Of a stretch of DNA of 62,000 bases, positions 45,674 to 58,236 are shown piece by piece. Source of the DNA: Adiantum capillus-veneris. Taxonomy: Eukaryota; Streptophyta; Polypodiopsida; Polypodiales; Pteridaceae. The position numbers and the translations under genes were made by a program. Below the pieces are notes generated by a model. The model had not been told where the DNA came from. It made no database searches and saw only the letters and a program-made list of their open reading frames with translations. Numbering within the stretch: the first letter of the stretch is position 1; the number at the start of each line of letters is the position of its first letter. The stretch is from positions 151,909,592 to 151,971,591 of the forward strand of contig CM043943.1 of the NCBI GenBank assembly GCA_014529385.2, given 5' to 3'.

Positions 45674-46228
45674 GTGTATGTTTGTTTTTTCTTTGTCCAA
45701 GTTTGTTACAAGAAACAAAAAATGATCATTTGTTATTACAGGGAATGTGTGTGCAGTGAAAGTTCAATCCTTAGAGGTCTAGCTCTATTACCAATTGAGT
45801 TGCAGGAGCAAGTAGTAAGGCGTCTCCCTCATAACAAGAGGGTGGTGAAGTTAAGACGAAAGGTCTTACGTGTGGATTCCATTTTCCTCTTGTTGTTGGG
45901 CACTAAGGAAGACCGCGCATTCATCCAACTAGTGTGTGCCCTAAGATTGGTAAATAGAGTGAAATTTGGCATTTGGCGAGTGCATTTCACCATTGAGGAA
46001 GACTCTTCAGGAAACTTGCGGCCAGAGTTCATGCTTCATAGACTCACATTTGGTGAATTTTTCCCTCATTTGCGTCTTATTAATAGTCTTCCTTTCGCTT
46101 TCAACAAAGGAGATAGGGAGCTATTCAGAGCTTGTCTTAATAAAGAGAGCATAGAGAAGATTGCAAATTTGTATAAATTCTCATCCTTCTCTACTTTCTA
46201 TGACACTTTGTTCATAGAGACATTGTAA
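45674..46228 (+). CDS. Tat accessory ORF, first repeat, unknown function
   Basis: Open frame of up to 184 codons. The conserved part begins ALLPIELQEQVVRRLPHNK and continues FIQLVCALRLVNRVKFGIW, HRLTFGEFFPHLRLINSLPFAF and ends KFSSF. The same pattern repeats in the next frame (46,240-46,736), so this is a tandemly duplicated domain placed ahead of gag. I recognise no family. The ELQEQVVRRLP start slightly recalls an F-box-like helix, but the rest does not support it. Position before gag suggests an extra retrotransposon gene or a captured host fragment. Confidence 0.55.
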   Translation: MYVCFFFVQVCYKKQKMIICYYRECVCSESSILRGLALLPIELQEQVVRRLPHNKRVVKLRRKVLRVDSIFLLLLGTKEDRAFIQLVCALRLVNRVKFGIWRVHFTIEEDSSGNLRPEFMLHRLTFGEFFPHLRLINSLPFAFNKGDRELFRACLNKESIEKIANLYKFSSFSTFYDTLFIETL

Positions 46229-46239
46229 ATCTCTTTATG

Positions 46240-46736
46240 CTTTTGAATGATTTAACGATAATCCTAAGGAGTTTTTGTCCAGGAATTTTGTAGCACAAGT
46301 GGAGTCTTTAAATCTTGCAAACTTGATTGGACTTGATGAGGATGTTCTTTATGAAATTGTGAGAAGGTTGCCTCACTCCGACTGTGTGTAACTCGAAGGA
46401 AAGGAGCTCCTAGTCAATTGCTACTTTCTCACGGCCTTCGACGAGCATGAAGATCTAGTTTTTATACAAACCGCTTGTGCGTTGGGAATTGTAGAGCAAG
46501 TGCAATTTATCACTTGGGACGTGGTTGCTCTTTTGGATCCAGAAAATGAAGTTCTAGAGATTTTTGTTTATCGCCTTAGCTTTGAAGAATTTCAACCCTT
46601 CTTAGAGCTCATCAATAGTCTACCTTTTTGTTTTGATCAAACAAATCGAAACCTCATTGAAGCTTGGATAGCTGAAGAAGAAAATCTAGAGTGGTATTTT
46701 CTTACTTCTTCATTTGCAGGCAAGTGGTTCTAAATC
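46240..46736 (+). pseudogene. Tat accessory ORF, second repeat, broken by one stop
   Basis: Reads NLIGLDEDVLYEIVRRLPHSDCV, then a stop, then LEGKELLVNCYFLTAFDEHE, FIQTACALGIVEQVQFITW, YRLSFEEFQPFLELINSLPFCF and FLTSSF. Each block has its counterpart at the same spacing in the preceding ORF: RRLPH, FIQ.xCAL, the R/F block, LINSLPF and the C-terminal SSF. Divergence between the two repeats is much higher than between the LTRs, so the duplication is older than this insertion. Confidence 0.55.
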
Positions 46737-46782
46737 TCTATTGTATCCCTTATTGTAACTCGTGTTGTAATCTTTCATAATA

Positions 46783-49700
46783 ATGGAGAGCCAACGCCAA
46801 ATGTCTGGATATCCTCTTTTCTTTGGAGAGCCTGGAGAGGATGCAGAATTATTTTTAGCAAATTTCAAGATGTCTTGCCGTATCAAGAGGATAGTAACCG
46901 ATCAAGAACGTGTAGAAATGTTTGAGGTGGTCCTTAGGAAAGATGCTAGTACTTGGTTTGACTCTTTGCCTGAGGAAGTTAAGTGGAATTACACAGAAGT
47001 TTTGAATCGTTTTAAGAGATACTTCTTTGATCCCCAAAACACTCAAAAACTATGGCAAGACATTGTTTCTCATAAGCAAAAAGACTTAGATGACTACTAC
47101 TTGTACAAGCAAGAGTTTCTACGTCTTTGGGCTCTATGGATATGAAATGTTGCTAACCCTGGTGATGGTGCAGAATTTTTAAAGAAGGAGAGGTTCATAG
47201 CCAGACTCTTTCCTGACCTTAAGGTAAAAGTTGAGGCGGGTGCACCTGCTACTTTTGATGCAGCGAAAACTAGGGCTGCTGAGGAGTATAGGAAACTCAA
47301 GTGCTTAAGGGTAGAGGTTCCAATAGAAGGTCTTAGACCCAAAGGTAAGTCACAAGCATCAACATTTAGGGAGCTTCCTGAGGTAACGGCTGAAGTGATT
47401 GAGAAGTTAAATGAATCTTTAAGCAGCCTGTCAATTCACCTTACACAAGCTGTAGGTCCAAAGGGACAAGCAAAGAAGTCAGAAGAGAGAGAGCCACGAA
47501 CTAGGAGAGTCTTGCAATGTTGGAATTGCGGAGAGTCTGGACATGGGATGTATAATTGTCCTTGGCCCCGTGGAGAGCCAGGGAGACCTAACTTGAATTA
47601 CCCAGTGATGAATGCAGGAGAAGGAGCTGGTCAACAACCAAGGCTTCTACAAAGGCCAAATGGACCAAGACCACCTCCACAAGGGGTAGAAGGAGTTCCA
47701 CCTTTGCCAGATCCAAATGTGCATGTGGTAGAGGTGACAAATTCAAATGAGGTTGACATGGAAGCCAATGGCATTAAGCGTGGCCGAGGAAAAGGTAAAG
47801 AGAAAGAAGGAGTCACATCACAGAGTGACCATGGACAAGGCAAGAAGGCAAAGGAGACCAAGGAAACCAAGAGGACTCGACGTCGTATCAACCTCCAAGA
47901 CTTCCCTCTTGGACATGGTATGACTCCGTACAACTTGTTGGAAGATATGAGAGGTACAGGTCCTGATATTTCATGGCCTCAATTTCTTGCATTATGTCCA
48001 CAAGCTAGGAGGGATTTAACAAGGGCGATTAGCACTAGGAGAAAGGTAAAAGAGAGTGTGCCTGTTGTAAAAATTGCACAAGCTGAAATGAATGAGGACA
48101 TTACACCTGTGCTAGATTGTTACATAAAAGGGAGATTGGTTAGGAAAGGTCTAGTGGATGGGGGTGCACAAATTTGCATCATGACAGAGGGACTCATGCA
48201 AAAACTAGGCATGCACATCCATGAGACACCTGAAATTAAGGTCAAGATGGCAAACAATAGCAAGGCTAGGTGCGTAGGCATTTGTAAAAATGTTTTTGTG
48301 GAGGCCTTTGGCATTAAGAAGGCAATGGATTTCTATGTCATGTCTACCAAAGGAAATGGTTACCCATTTATCCTAGGGAGACCATGGCTAATGAAAATGC
48401 GAGCTTTACAGGATTGGGAGAGTGGAAAGCTAATTTGCAGGAACGACAATCATAAGAAGGTTGTCTTTGACATGAAGGAGCAACGCCAAGAGGAGCTCCA
48501 TGAAGAATCATCTCAAAGTGAGACGGAAGAAGGTTGGACCGATAACACTTCAGAAGAAGAAAGTAGCGGCAGCATTACTGAAGAGGAGTCTTCCATCGAA
48601 GTCATGGGGGTAAGGTTTAAGCCAACCAACCAAGAGACCTCTTGTCAAGGTTTGGAGGAGGTAGGTTCCCAAGAGAACCAAAAAGTGGAAGATGAAAGAA
48701 TGCTAGAAGGTATGCTATCTACAACACTTACAAAGGATGAAAGAGAGGAGTTCAAATGTGTGCTAAGGAAATTTCCTAGGCTTTTTGCTAAAGACTACAC
48801 CGATGTGCGTGGAGTAGATGCTGTTCAACACAAAATTGAGTTGAAGCCAAAGGCCACACCTAAGGCTCAGAAGCTACGAAGGCTAGGAGTCATCAAGGAG
48901 CAGGCTTTACTCAAGGAGGTAAGAAAGCTTCTAGAAGCAGGTTTCATTTATCCAGTGGAGAATTCAGAGTGGGTCTCTCCTGTTGTTGTCACTCCTAAGA
49001 AAAATGGCAAGTGGAGGGTGTGTGTGGATTACCGTCCACTCAATGAGGCAACAAAAAGAGATCACTTTCCCCTCCCATTCCAGGATGAGATACTAAATGA
49101 GGTAGCTAGTCATGAGAAGTACACTGTGTGCGATGGTTACTCAGGTTACTTTCAAATAGGGATTGCATTGGAGGATCAATTGAAAACAACCTTTATCACT
49201 CCTTGGGGTTGTTATGCTTTTAGAGTCATGCCATTTGGTCTGACAAATGCTCCTGCAACATTCCAATGTTTCATGAACATGGTGTTTCAAGCATTCTTTG
49301 GAAAGTCAATTAGGGTGTTCATTGATGATTTCTGCATTTATAGCTCAAAATCATTGCATCTACAAAGGGTAGAAGAAGGTTTAAAGAAGCTCTACGACAT
49401 GGGAGGTCAACTCAACCCCGACAAGTGCCACATAGGTGAGGATGAAGTGATCTTGCTTGGTCACAAGGTTTCGTATAAAGGCATTGAGGTGGATCCTTCA
49501 AAGGCAAAGGCTCTTATTGAGCTCCCATCACCGAAGAGTCTTAAGGAGGTCATCTCTTTCATTCAGAAGGTGAAGTATATGTCACGCTTCATTCACTTAG
49601 CATCGGAGTTGCTTCATCCTTTGCAAAAGTTGACACAACAAGTAGAATTTGCATGGTCTGATGAGCTTGAAGAGTATTTTTGTAACATTAAAGTCATTTT

Positions 49701-52056
49701 GTCAGAGCTATCAACACTCATGCCTCCTTGTTGGGAGTACACATTCTTTGTTAGCTCTAGTGTTGGAAGGGAAACAATTGGTGCTGTGTTGCTACAACAA
49801 GATCCCCACAGTACAAGGATGCGACCCATCTACTTTGCTAGTAGGGTCATGAATGCTTTGGAGAGAGACTACACAGAAGCAGAACTCATGATGCTTTCTC
49901 TCATGTTTGCGGTGAGAAAGTTTAGATCCTACCTGCTACCAAAACCTTTTGTAATTCTCACTGCAGAAAATTTGTTCCCTTGGGTGTCATCTCAAATGAA
50001 TCTTAGTACTAGGATCTCAAAGTGGATTATGGAGTTGCAAGAGTTCCAATACTCTTTCAAGAAAGAAGATAGTGTGCGTTCACAATTGGCAGGGATTCTC
50101 ACTTATAGGGTGCATGAAAAGGAGATTAAGGTGCCTGAAAAAAAGACCCTACCATTGCCACCACAAAAAAGTATTCCTAATGCTTTTACCTTGTTCTTTG
50201 ATGGAGCTTTTCGTCGAGCCACAGGAAAAGCAGGGGGAGGGCTAGTGTTGCTCAACCCAAGTGGAGAGGTGGTCATGAAAGAGAAGTTCAATCTACCAAG
50301 TTCAGCTAGCAACAATGAAGCAGAATATGACACACTACTTCATGGTTTAAAAATATGCATTGGCCATGGTATACAACGTCTCATGGTAAAAGGGGATGCA
50401 CTTCTCATTGTGAAGCAGATTTTAGGCATTTGGGCATGCAAAAATGAAAGACTAAGGGCCAAAGTTCATACCATCCGTAGGCTAATTAATCAATTTGAGG
50501 AGGTGCAATTATATCATATTCCTAGGAAACAAAATGAAGATGTTGATTTACTTGCACAACAAGCCGTTGCATGTGTAAAGAAAGAAGTGCAGGTCATCAT
50601 GGTGGCAGCAACTGTCAAGCAACCGAGATACCAGGGATTGGAGTCATTGACTCCCATTATTAGCTACAATTTGGAGGGCGAGTTTCCACAAGACTTCACG
50701 AAGGCTCAGAAGAGGAGACTCATGAAGAAGGCAAGCGCATATCTCTTCCTAGAAGGCTCCCTCTATCAAAGAGAGAAGGATCAAGTGTGCAGACGAGTAC
50801 CAACTATCGAGGAAATTCCAGCCATTCTAAAAGGTTTGCATGAAGAGGCATGTGGTGGTCATTTTTCCCAAGAATTAACTGTGAAGAAGATTTTGCTTTC
50901 GGGGTATGTTTGGCCAAGTTTGCATGTGGATGTTCAACATTGGTGTAAAAGCTGTCACACTTGTCAGATAAATGGAAATAGAAGGTTGGTGCATGGCCCG
51001 AGGCAAATAGTGCTTGCAAATGGACCCTTTGAAAAGTGGGGCATTGATGCTATGGGTCCTCTGCCTAGGACAAAAAATGGTAAACTCTACATTCTAGTGG
51101 CTGTAGACTATATGACTAGGTGGGTGGAAGCACAAAGTGTGGCAAAGGTAAATGAGAGGACAGTGAGCAAATTCGTCTCCACTCACATTTGTTGTAGATT
51201 TGGCACACCTTTGGAGATTGTTTCCGATAATGGTCCACGGTTTAGAAAGGGATTGCTCACAGAAGTCTGTGAAGAACTTCACATTCTACATCGTCACAGT
51301 ACACCCTACTATCCCCAATCAAATGGTTTGGTAGAAAAAGCTAATGGTGTCATTGCAGGCACCATTAGAAAGATGGTGAAAAACAAGACAAAGTTGTGGG
51401 ATGACTTCTTGGATGGTGCCTTGTGCGCGTATCGAACCACATATAGGGAAGCCACGGAGTTCACACCATTTCACTTGGTCTATGGTCAAGAGGCTTTACA
51501 GCCAATTGAGCTAAACATTCCAACAATGCAACTTCATGGCAAATCAGCACAAGATGATCAAGAAGCATGGATGGATCGACTTCTTACCTTAGCTGAGCTT
51601 GAGTGGAAAAGAGAAGCAGCATACGAGTGCTATAAGAGGAAAGCCACACAGACAAAGGAGAAGCTTGACAAGAAACTGAAGGACAAAGGCATCAATGAAG
51701 GAGATCTTGTGCTAAGGTATGACAATCGACTCGATAATCGTTTTGATGCCAAATTTGAAACAAGATGGTAGGGGCCATACATAGTCAAGAACGATTTCAA
51801 TTCAAGTTACTATCAACTTATGGACTTGAATGGGAAAGAGCACTCCATGAAGGTAAACGGCTATCGCTTGAAGCCTTACTTGAGTTGCCTTCTACCAAAG
51901 GATCTACCAGAGCAAAAGGCAACTATCTCATGTAAGTATTGTTTCATGAAGCATGAGTGTAACACAAACCAAAATTCCAAGGGGCCAAACAATGAAGATC
52001 TTGTCAAAGACTCTGAAGCACTCTCTTTGGAAAAGATTCTTTATGATGGTACATGA
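46783..52056 (+). pseudogene. Tat-lineage Ty3 Gag-Pol polyprotein with two in-frame stops
   Basis: One frame of 1,757 codons, interrupted only by TGA (47,143-47,145) and TAG (51,769-51,771). Gag starts at ATG 46,783; FFGEPGEDAELFLANFKMSC is the gag core. The zinc knuckle CWNCGESGHGMYNC is at 47,518-47,559. Protease: GLVDGGAQICIM. RT: WRVCVDYRPLNEATKRDHFP, MPFGLTNAPATF, active site VFIDDF (about 49,315). RNase H: RPIYFASRVM, YTEAELMMLSLM. A second, archaeal-type RNase H (about 50,190-50,570) has FFDGAFRRATG, NNEAEYDTLLHGL, VKGDALL and NEDVDLLAQQA. This dual RNase H marks the Tat lineage. Integrase: HEEACGGH...CKSCHTC, WGIDAMGP, VSDNGPRF, NGLVEKANG, all zinc and DDE residues kept. C-terminal part: GPYIV...YRLKPYLSC. 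Apart from the two stops it looks recent. Confidence 0.93.
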
Positions 52057-52068
52057 ATCTACCATCAT

Positions 52069-52084
52069 CCTGGGGGAGGGCTAC
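52069..52084 (+). other. Polypurine tract next to the 3' LTR
   Basis: TGGGGGAGGG at 52,071-52,080, then CTAC, then the LTR start TGATAGCC at 52,085. It primes plus-strand synthesis in LTR retrotransposons. The four bases between tract and LTR are unusual but modest. Confidence 0.7.
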
Positions 52085-54678
52085 TGATAGCCGTTTTTCG
52101 GCTCTCTGTAATTGCCATAGTGAGTTATCTCACCCTATCAAATCACTCAAACACTGTGGTTACCCTCACCCTTTCACTGTATATAGGTGCATGTGAGTTA
52201 GGGGACTTTTCCCATATCTCCTTACTGAAATAAAAAACCCTCAATTAGCTAGTCATTGGGCTAGTTGAGCCAAAAAAATAAAAAATAAAAAAAATATAAG
52301 TATATTATGGTCCATGCGTATGTAAATATTTCTTTGTATATAGGGCCTAAATACAAGATATTTTCATAATTATTTTGGTATTTATTTAAATATTTCTACC
52401 TAGGTGTGTGTTATTTATGCTCTGTACATTGCCTCACCATTACCACAATTTTTCTTACCATTTTTCATACTCTTTATTCCATATAGAAATATTTTCATAT
52501 AAGCTTCTCTTATATTTGGTGTAACTCCACCCCAACAAAAATCCAAAAAAACTAGTTTTATTTATGTGTATATTTTTTTTCACTATTGTGATTTTTCCCT
52601 TCCTACATCTATTTTGTTTTTTTTCTAAAAAATTAGAACACCAAAAATATTTATCTTTTTATGGTAGCCTCATAATGAGAGAGATTTCTTTTGACCCCTT
52701 TATATTTTTTCCACTTATATTATTTATATTTGACATGTACATATTTTTTAGACCCCTCAATATTTGATTTTCTTAGTTGTACTATTCACTTATATCATGA
52801 TCTCAACAATATCTTCAATTATAGACCTACCAAATAAGGTCAAGGGTAGGTGGCATGCATACATGCACTATGGAGGACTCACTCTTGGAGGTATTCAAAA
52901 GAATCATCCAAAGAAGGACCCCACAAGGACTTTGTGCAGTGGAAAAAAACAATCGGTTTTGCTGAATTTTTAAAGTTCACTTGCTCTCCGAATTTGAAAA
53001 GGTGATACAAACAAAAGTTGTAGCTCGTGGGCTGAACTTTTGCCTCAAATTTTTTCATATTTTTTTGAGCTACGAGCTGTGAGCTATGATTTTATTAGTG
53101 GACCCCAATTTTCCCATGCTATGCAGCCACACTCTCTCTTCCACTTTATCATTTTCCTCTTTCACACACACTTCTCCACTCATCATCCCCACCTCTCTCA
53201 CCACTCCTCTCTGCACCCTACTCACCTTCTCCTCAACCTTGAAGAATAAGAGAAACCATGGTGAACTCATACCTCCCACACACAATTCCATTCCAAAATT
53301 GACCACCTAGTCTCATTTTTCCTCCTCCAAATTACCCATATCTATCAAAAAAACCACAAAATTCAGCCTCTTCTCTTAAAAGACAGCATCATGGTGGTTG
53401 ATTACTCAGCTTCAATTACCTTGTCTCTCAAGGAAGGTCAAGAGTGGAGAAAAAATGTACCGTCAAAGCTAGTGGACCGTCAACAAGCGTCAAAATTGGC
53501 CCTACTCAAGACACTTGGAGCATCAACCTTGTAAGAAATCCACCTTTTCTTACCTCTTAAGAGTTTTTCTTCCTTGTTTGTATCCTACATGGATACTCCC
53601 ATTGTAAATATTCAATTCCATTTGTAAATTAATACTAACTCTACTAACACTAACCCACTATGAAAAGTCATATCACCTCTATTTCTCTCCTCTCTCTTTC
53701 CCCACCAACTTCTTGATAATTCCAAGCAAAAGAAATTAGGTAAATTGCTGAAAATCTAACCCAACCATGGTTAGAGGAGTAACCCTAGCCTTCAAAATTG
53801 CTATAAAAGGAGGGTGTAGCTAGCACAAAAGGGGGGAGCCATAAGCAAGAGCACTATGCTATAGCTTGAGAAGCCAAGCTCAACCTCTCTAGAAGGAGCT
53901 CTTGAGTGGAAGCTCATTGTCTTATGCATGTGCATGTGTTGTAATAGGGGATTAGCAAGGGAAGCTATGCCATTGTAAGAGAGAGAGTGATCATTCAATT
54001 GAGAGTAGGAAATCTATCATTTCTCCTACTAGTGTAAGCCCAACATTTGCTGAATCAAGGAGGGTGGATTTGGACTAAGCTTGGATACTTTGTCTCCCTT
54101 CCAACGTGAAGTAATGGACAACAATGATGCGTAAGTGTCTTGGTGTTTTTTGTTAAGTTCTTGATAGCTTGTCTCTGGTGTTGTCATCAATCTAGCCATA
54201 AATCCCACATACTGTAAGAGGGCGACAGGGTGGAGAGGACTCCCCTGGCCTTAAGACAGTGATTGGGGTGGCTTTTCTTGTGATGTGTTGTGGTGAAATT
54301 TACGCAAGCTATGTTGAACAAATACTAATCTCACTTTGATTTGTCATGACAGATTTGTAAGAAGGTATTAATGCAACAAGCACCCCCTCCCCCTTTCTCT
54401 CTCTTTCTTAAATATATAGTTGTGTTTGCTTGATCATTGCCGATACGTTTCAAAGCAGCCCGAGCACTATCTCTCTCTCTCTCTCTCCCTCTCTCTCTCT
54501 CTCTACGCGTCCTAGTTCGCATCCAAAACTAGGTGGTGTCTCAAATTTGTGTAGGGTTAGGTTGCGGGTTTGTGTGTGTGTTTGTTGTTTTTTCCAACCC
54601 CAACCCAATTGAGCAGCATGGGAGCCTAGAAGAGTGCTTGGAGGCCACTCTTCTTGTTGCCCGCCCCAGACCGCCTCA
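52085..54678 (+). repeat. Tat 3' LTR
   Basis: 2,594 bp, TG...CA. Nearly identical to 40,612-43,211; by eye I see about a dozen differences plus microsatellite length changes. TATA box CTATAAAAGG at 53,801-53,810. It is followed by CTAC and then chromovirus sequence resuming at the same base as on the left. The CT run (54,472-54,505) lies near the LTR end. Confidence 0.9.
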
Positions 54679-56990
54679 CTACCATGGTGGAAACTCTAAA
54701 AGAGGAAGGCCATTGCAAAGGATCACCACTCTCTTTGCTTGGGAAAAGTAAGAGAGCATGATGCTTTCATAATTTTTGATCTTGAATCTACCCACAATTT
54801 GTGCAAAAGCTATGTAGACAAAGAATATTTATTCATTTGTCCACTCAAGCATGAATTCCATCCTCCTAGGGGCACCATGGTTTGATCACATGGCTGCCAC
54901 TATGAAGTTTATGAAAGAAAAGTCTTCTTTTTCTATAGGGACAAAGATTTTACAATGTAAATATGGTGGGTAGCACTATACCACTTGTATAGATTCAAGC
55001 TTTAGACGAAGAAATGACAAGTTCTCTTTCTTGTTACATGGTTTTTGTAAAAGAGTAAAGTAGATTCTTGTGTTCATAAAGAGGTAAGAAATGAAATTAA
55101 AGAGGAGTCAAAATTGTCTAGCTTCTTAAATGAGTTTCAAGATGTGTTTATTGATGACATCCCCAGGGAGTTGCCTCCCAAAAGAGGACAACATGATCAT
55201 ACCATAGATGTGCACACCATAGAAGTTCTATTGGGTAGATCACCTCCTAATAAGCCTCATTATTGAGTCTCACCGACTTAAAAAGATGAAATTATGAGTC
55301 AAGTGAATGAATTTGTGGAAAAAGGGATGGTAAGGCCCAGGTCATCTCCATTTTGGTCACAAGTTCTATTCATGAGTACAAAAGAAAGATGGTACTTATA
55401 AAATGTGTGTGGATTATCTAGCACTTAATTGCATAACCATAAAGAATAGATTTCTTGTTCCTAAGATAGAGGATCAATTTTGATAAGACACAAGAGTCTC
55501 GCTAATTTAGTAGAATATATCTCAAAAGTGGTTATCATCAGATAAGGATTGTGTCTGAGGATATTCATAAGACGACCTTTTGTACAATATTTTGTAATAT
55601 GAATTCCTATTGAGTTTCCCAATGCACTTGACACCTTTAATCAAATGATGTAGAGGCTTTTAAACCTCATTAAAGCTGCACGAGAGTGTTCTTTGATGAC
55701 ATTATTATCCACTCCAAGTGTATCGAGAAACACAAGCAGCATCTTCAAGTAATATTTCAAGCTTTGAGAGATAATAAGCTTTATAATAATCAAAACAAAA
55801 GGATTTTTTTCTTAAAATATATTCAATATCTAGGTCATATTATCTCCCAAGTAGGGATTCAAATGGACCTTGAAAAATTGAAGCCAATAAAAGGATGGCC
55901 TATACAAATGAATCAACATGAATTGAGAACCTTTATAAAAATGTGTGCCTCCTATAGATGCTGCATAGAAAAATTATCATTCATAGTAGGACCATCGTAT
56001 GACTCAACTAAAAAGAATGTTAAATTTGTATGGACTACTATAGAGAATGAATGTTTCAAAAATATTAAAGCAAAGCTTATCTCTCAACCCATATTAATAT
56101 TATTGGACCTCCCTTTTGAAGTCCAATGTGATGCTTGCAGACAATGTCTTAGAGTTGTGTTGCTTGAAAAAGGGCATGCCATAGCATATGAAAGTAGGAT
56201 ATTGGATGACCAAGAAAATAATCTAGGAATATATGAAAAAGAGCTATTAGCTATCTTACATGCCTTAGATATATAGAAGAATTATCTCTTAGGCACTCCA
56301 TTTATTTTATGCACAAAACATTAAAGGCTTTAATATTTTATGCAAACTAAGTAAAGTGTGACACGAAAATGAGGTGGGCAAAGTTTCTTTCACAATTTAA
56401 CTTCTATATTGCTCACATAGCTAGTAAGCACGACCAAGTGTCCGATGCTCTTTCATGAAGAACAAAGGTGAATGTTGAATCAATATCTACTCACAATTAT
56501 CTATCTTCTATGATAGATGAGTATTCTATGAATATAGACTTCAAAGATGTTATGCTAGCTATTGCATTAAGAAACAATGAGGAACCATACAATGTGCTAG
56601 ATGGTTATCTTCTCTATATACATTACACAGAGCCTACATAAAAAAGTTATGTATTAATCTTATGCTCACCCTTATGCAGGACATCGAGGAATTCAATCTT
56701 CTCTCAAGGGGGTAGAAAGGTATTTCTATTGGCCAATAATGAAGGCAAACATATAAAACTATGTTGCCAAGTGCATTGTATATCCAAAAAAGTATGATAA
56801 AGGGAAGCATACTGACTTTCTTTATCCATTACCTCCTAATTCCCCATGGAAAATTATATCCATGGATTTCATCTTTGGATTGCCAAGGTCTATTCATTGA
56901 AATATGGGATATCGGCAATAATATACCCGTTTAGTAAACAAGCATATTTTATACTAGTAAAAAAGACTATTATAGCACACCAAGGTCACT
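54679..56990 (+). pseudogene. Degraded chromovirus fragment, second copy, extending further
   Basis: Nearly identical to 43,212-45,391; I notice only a few substitutions in 2.2 kb. The open piece 55,686-56,276 repeats MFFDDIIIHSK and the RNase H part. Beyond 56,859 it continues, as the uninterrupted relative does, with SMDFIFGLPRSIH, NMGY and traces of SKQA.F up to about 56,990, where recognisable homology ends. This is the true right-hand side of the chromovirus into which Tat inserted. Confidence 0.85.
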
Positions 56991-57808
56991 GACGGCTTTT
57001 TCTTTATTATGACCTAGCATAGCTGTCAGTGCGTCCCCCTAAGATAAGTGAATTTACTAACTACACAAACCCCTCATTTCCAAGTTTGATCCTCACTTCA
57101 TAGATCGGAATCCCTTTCCCCTGTTCTTGAATTAACTTAATGGACAACATGAAATTGGGTTCAGCTTTTTGGGCAACAAATTAACCTTCCAAAATCCACC
57201 CTCCCACCAAATCATTTTGTAAATGTACCTTTCCAAGGTAGTACTATGATACTAGGAAAACAATACTCCAAGCATGTGCAACCAAGAATACATTTCAAGC
57301 ATTTGAATGCAACATGCAAATTGTTGTGTACCCTTGCAAGTGTGCATTTACGGATCGTTTCCACCTTTTTTCTTTTTAAAATATTTTAATTCATTTCTCC
57401 TTTAGTATTATTAAAGTTATCTAGTTATCTTACAAGCAATCACATATACTTCTCCAGGAATATCCCTATCCTTGTTCCAGGACTCGGATATCCTGCCTCC
57501 GCCTCCACGTGTGGAGGTGATGCCTTTACACAATTTTCAATTCTTATTTTTCTTTATCTTGTTTTGGAAAGGCTTACAAAATTAATCTACTCTAAGTTTC
57601 TTTTAGATGAATATTCTGAGAAGCAGAGCAAAGGTCCAACTGATGAGGACAATTTGAGATAGCCCATTTAGGCTCCTAGCCTTTTGAAGGTTCATTTTTA
57701 CCCAAAATTTAGAAGAGTTCCTTAATTAAATCACATCCTCCTTTATTATTCAATCTCTTCCTGGAATACCTTCTTCCTTGCTGCTTTTCTCGTTAGCATC
57801 ATGCCTAC
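56991..57808. other. No recognisable gene
   Basis: AT-rich sequence between the chromovirus remnant and the ParB/methylase-like pseudogene. A near-palindrome CCTCCACGTGTGGAGG at about 57,503 contains a CACGTG hexamer. Nothing else is recognised. Confidence 0.5.
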
Positions 57809-58153
57809 TTGGTGAAGTTTGATTGTGATGGAGTGAAAATGTCAAAAGCAGGGCGTGTAGAGCTTAAAGTGGACACTCCAAGTGAGAACTTCATAGATAT
57901 GTATATTGAGGGATTCAAGAAATCCGCTCAATATTTAGGCAAATTGATCATCACAAAGAATAATAAAAAGCAAAAGGATGAAGACATAGATAAAGACGCA
58001 AGAGATGCTAGTGTACTTGCAACCCCCTCAGTGGCAGTGGCCATGGGCTCAACCTCATTAGCTATGCTAGACTCAACTGTATGTTAGGAGATGGCGGCTA
58101 TGGAGGGTGCCATCGAGGATATGCCATGGCGTGAAGGAGCAAAAAAAAGAGTC

Positions 58154-58236
<83 letters not shown>

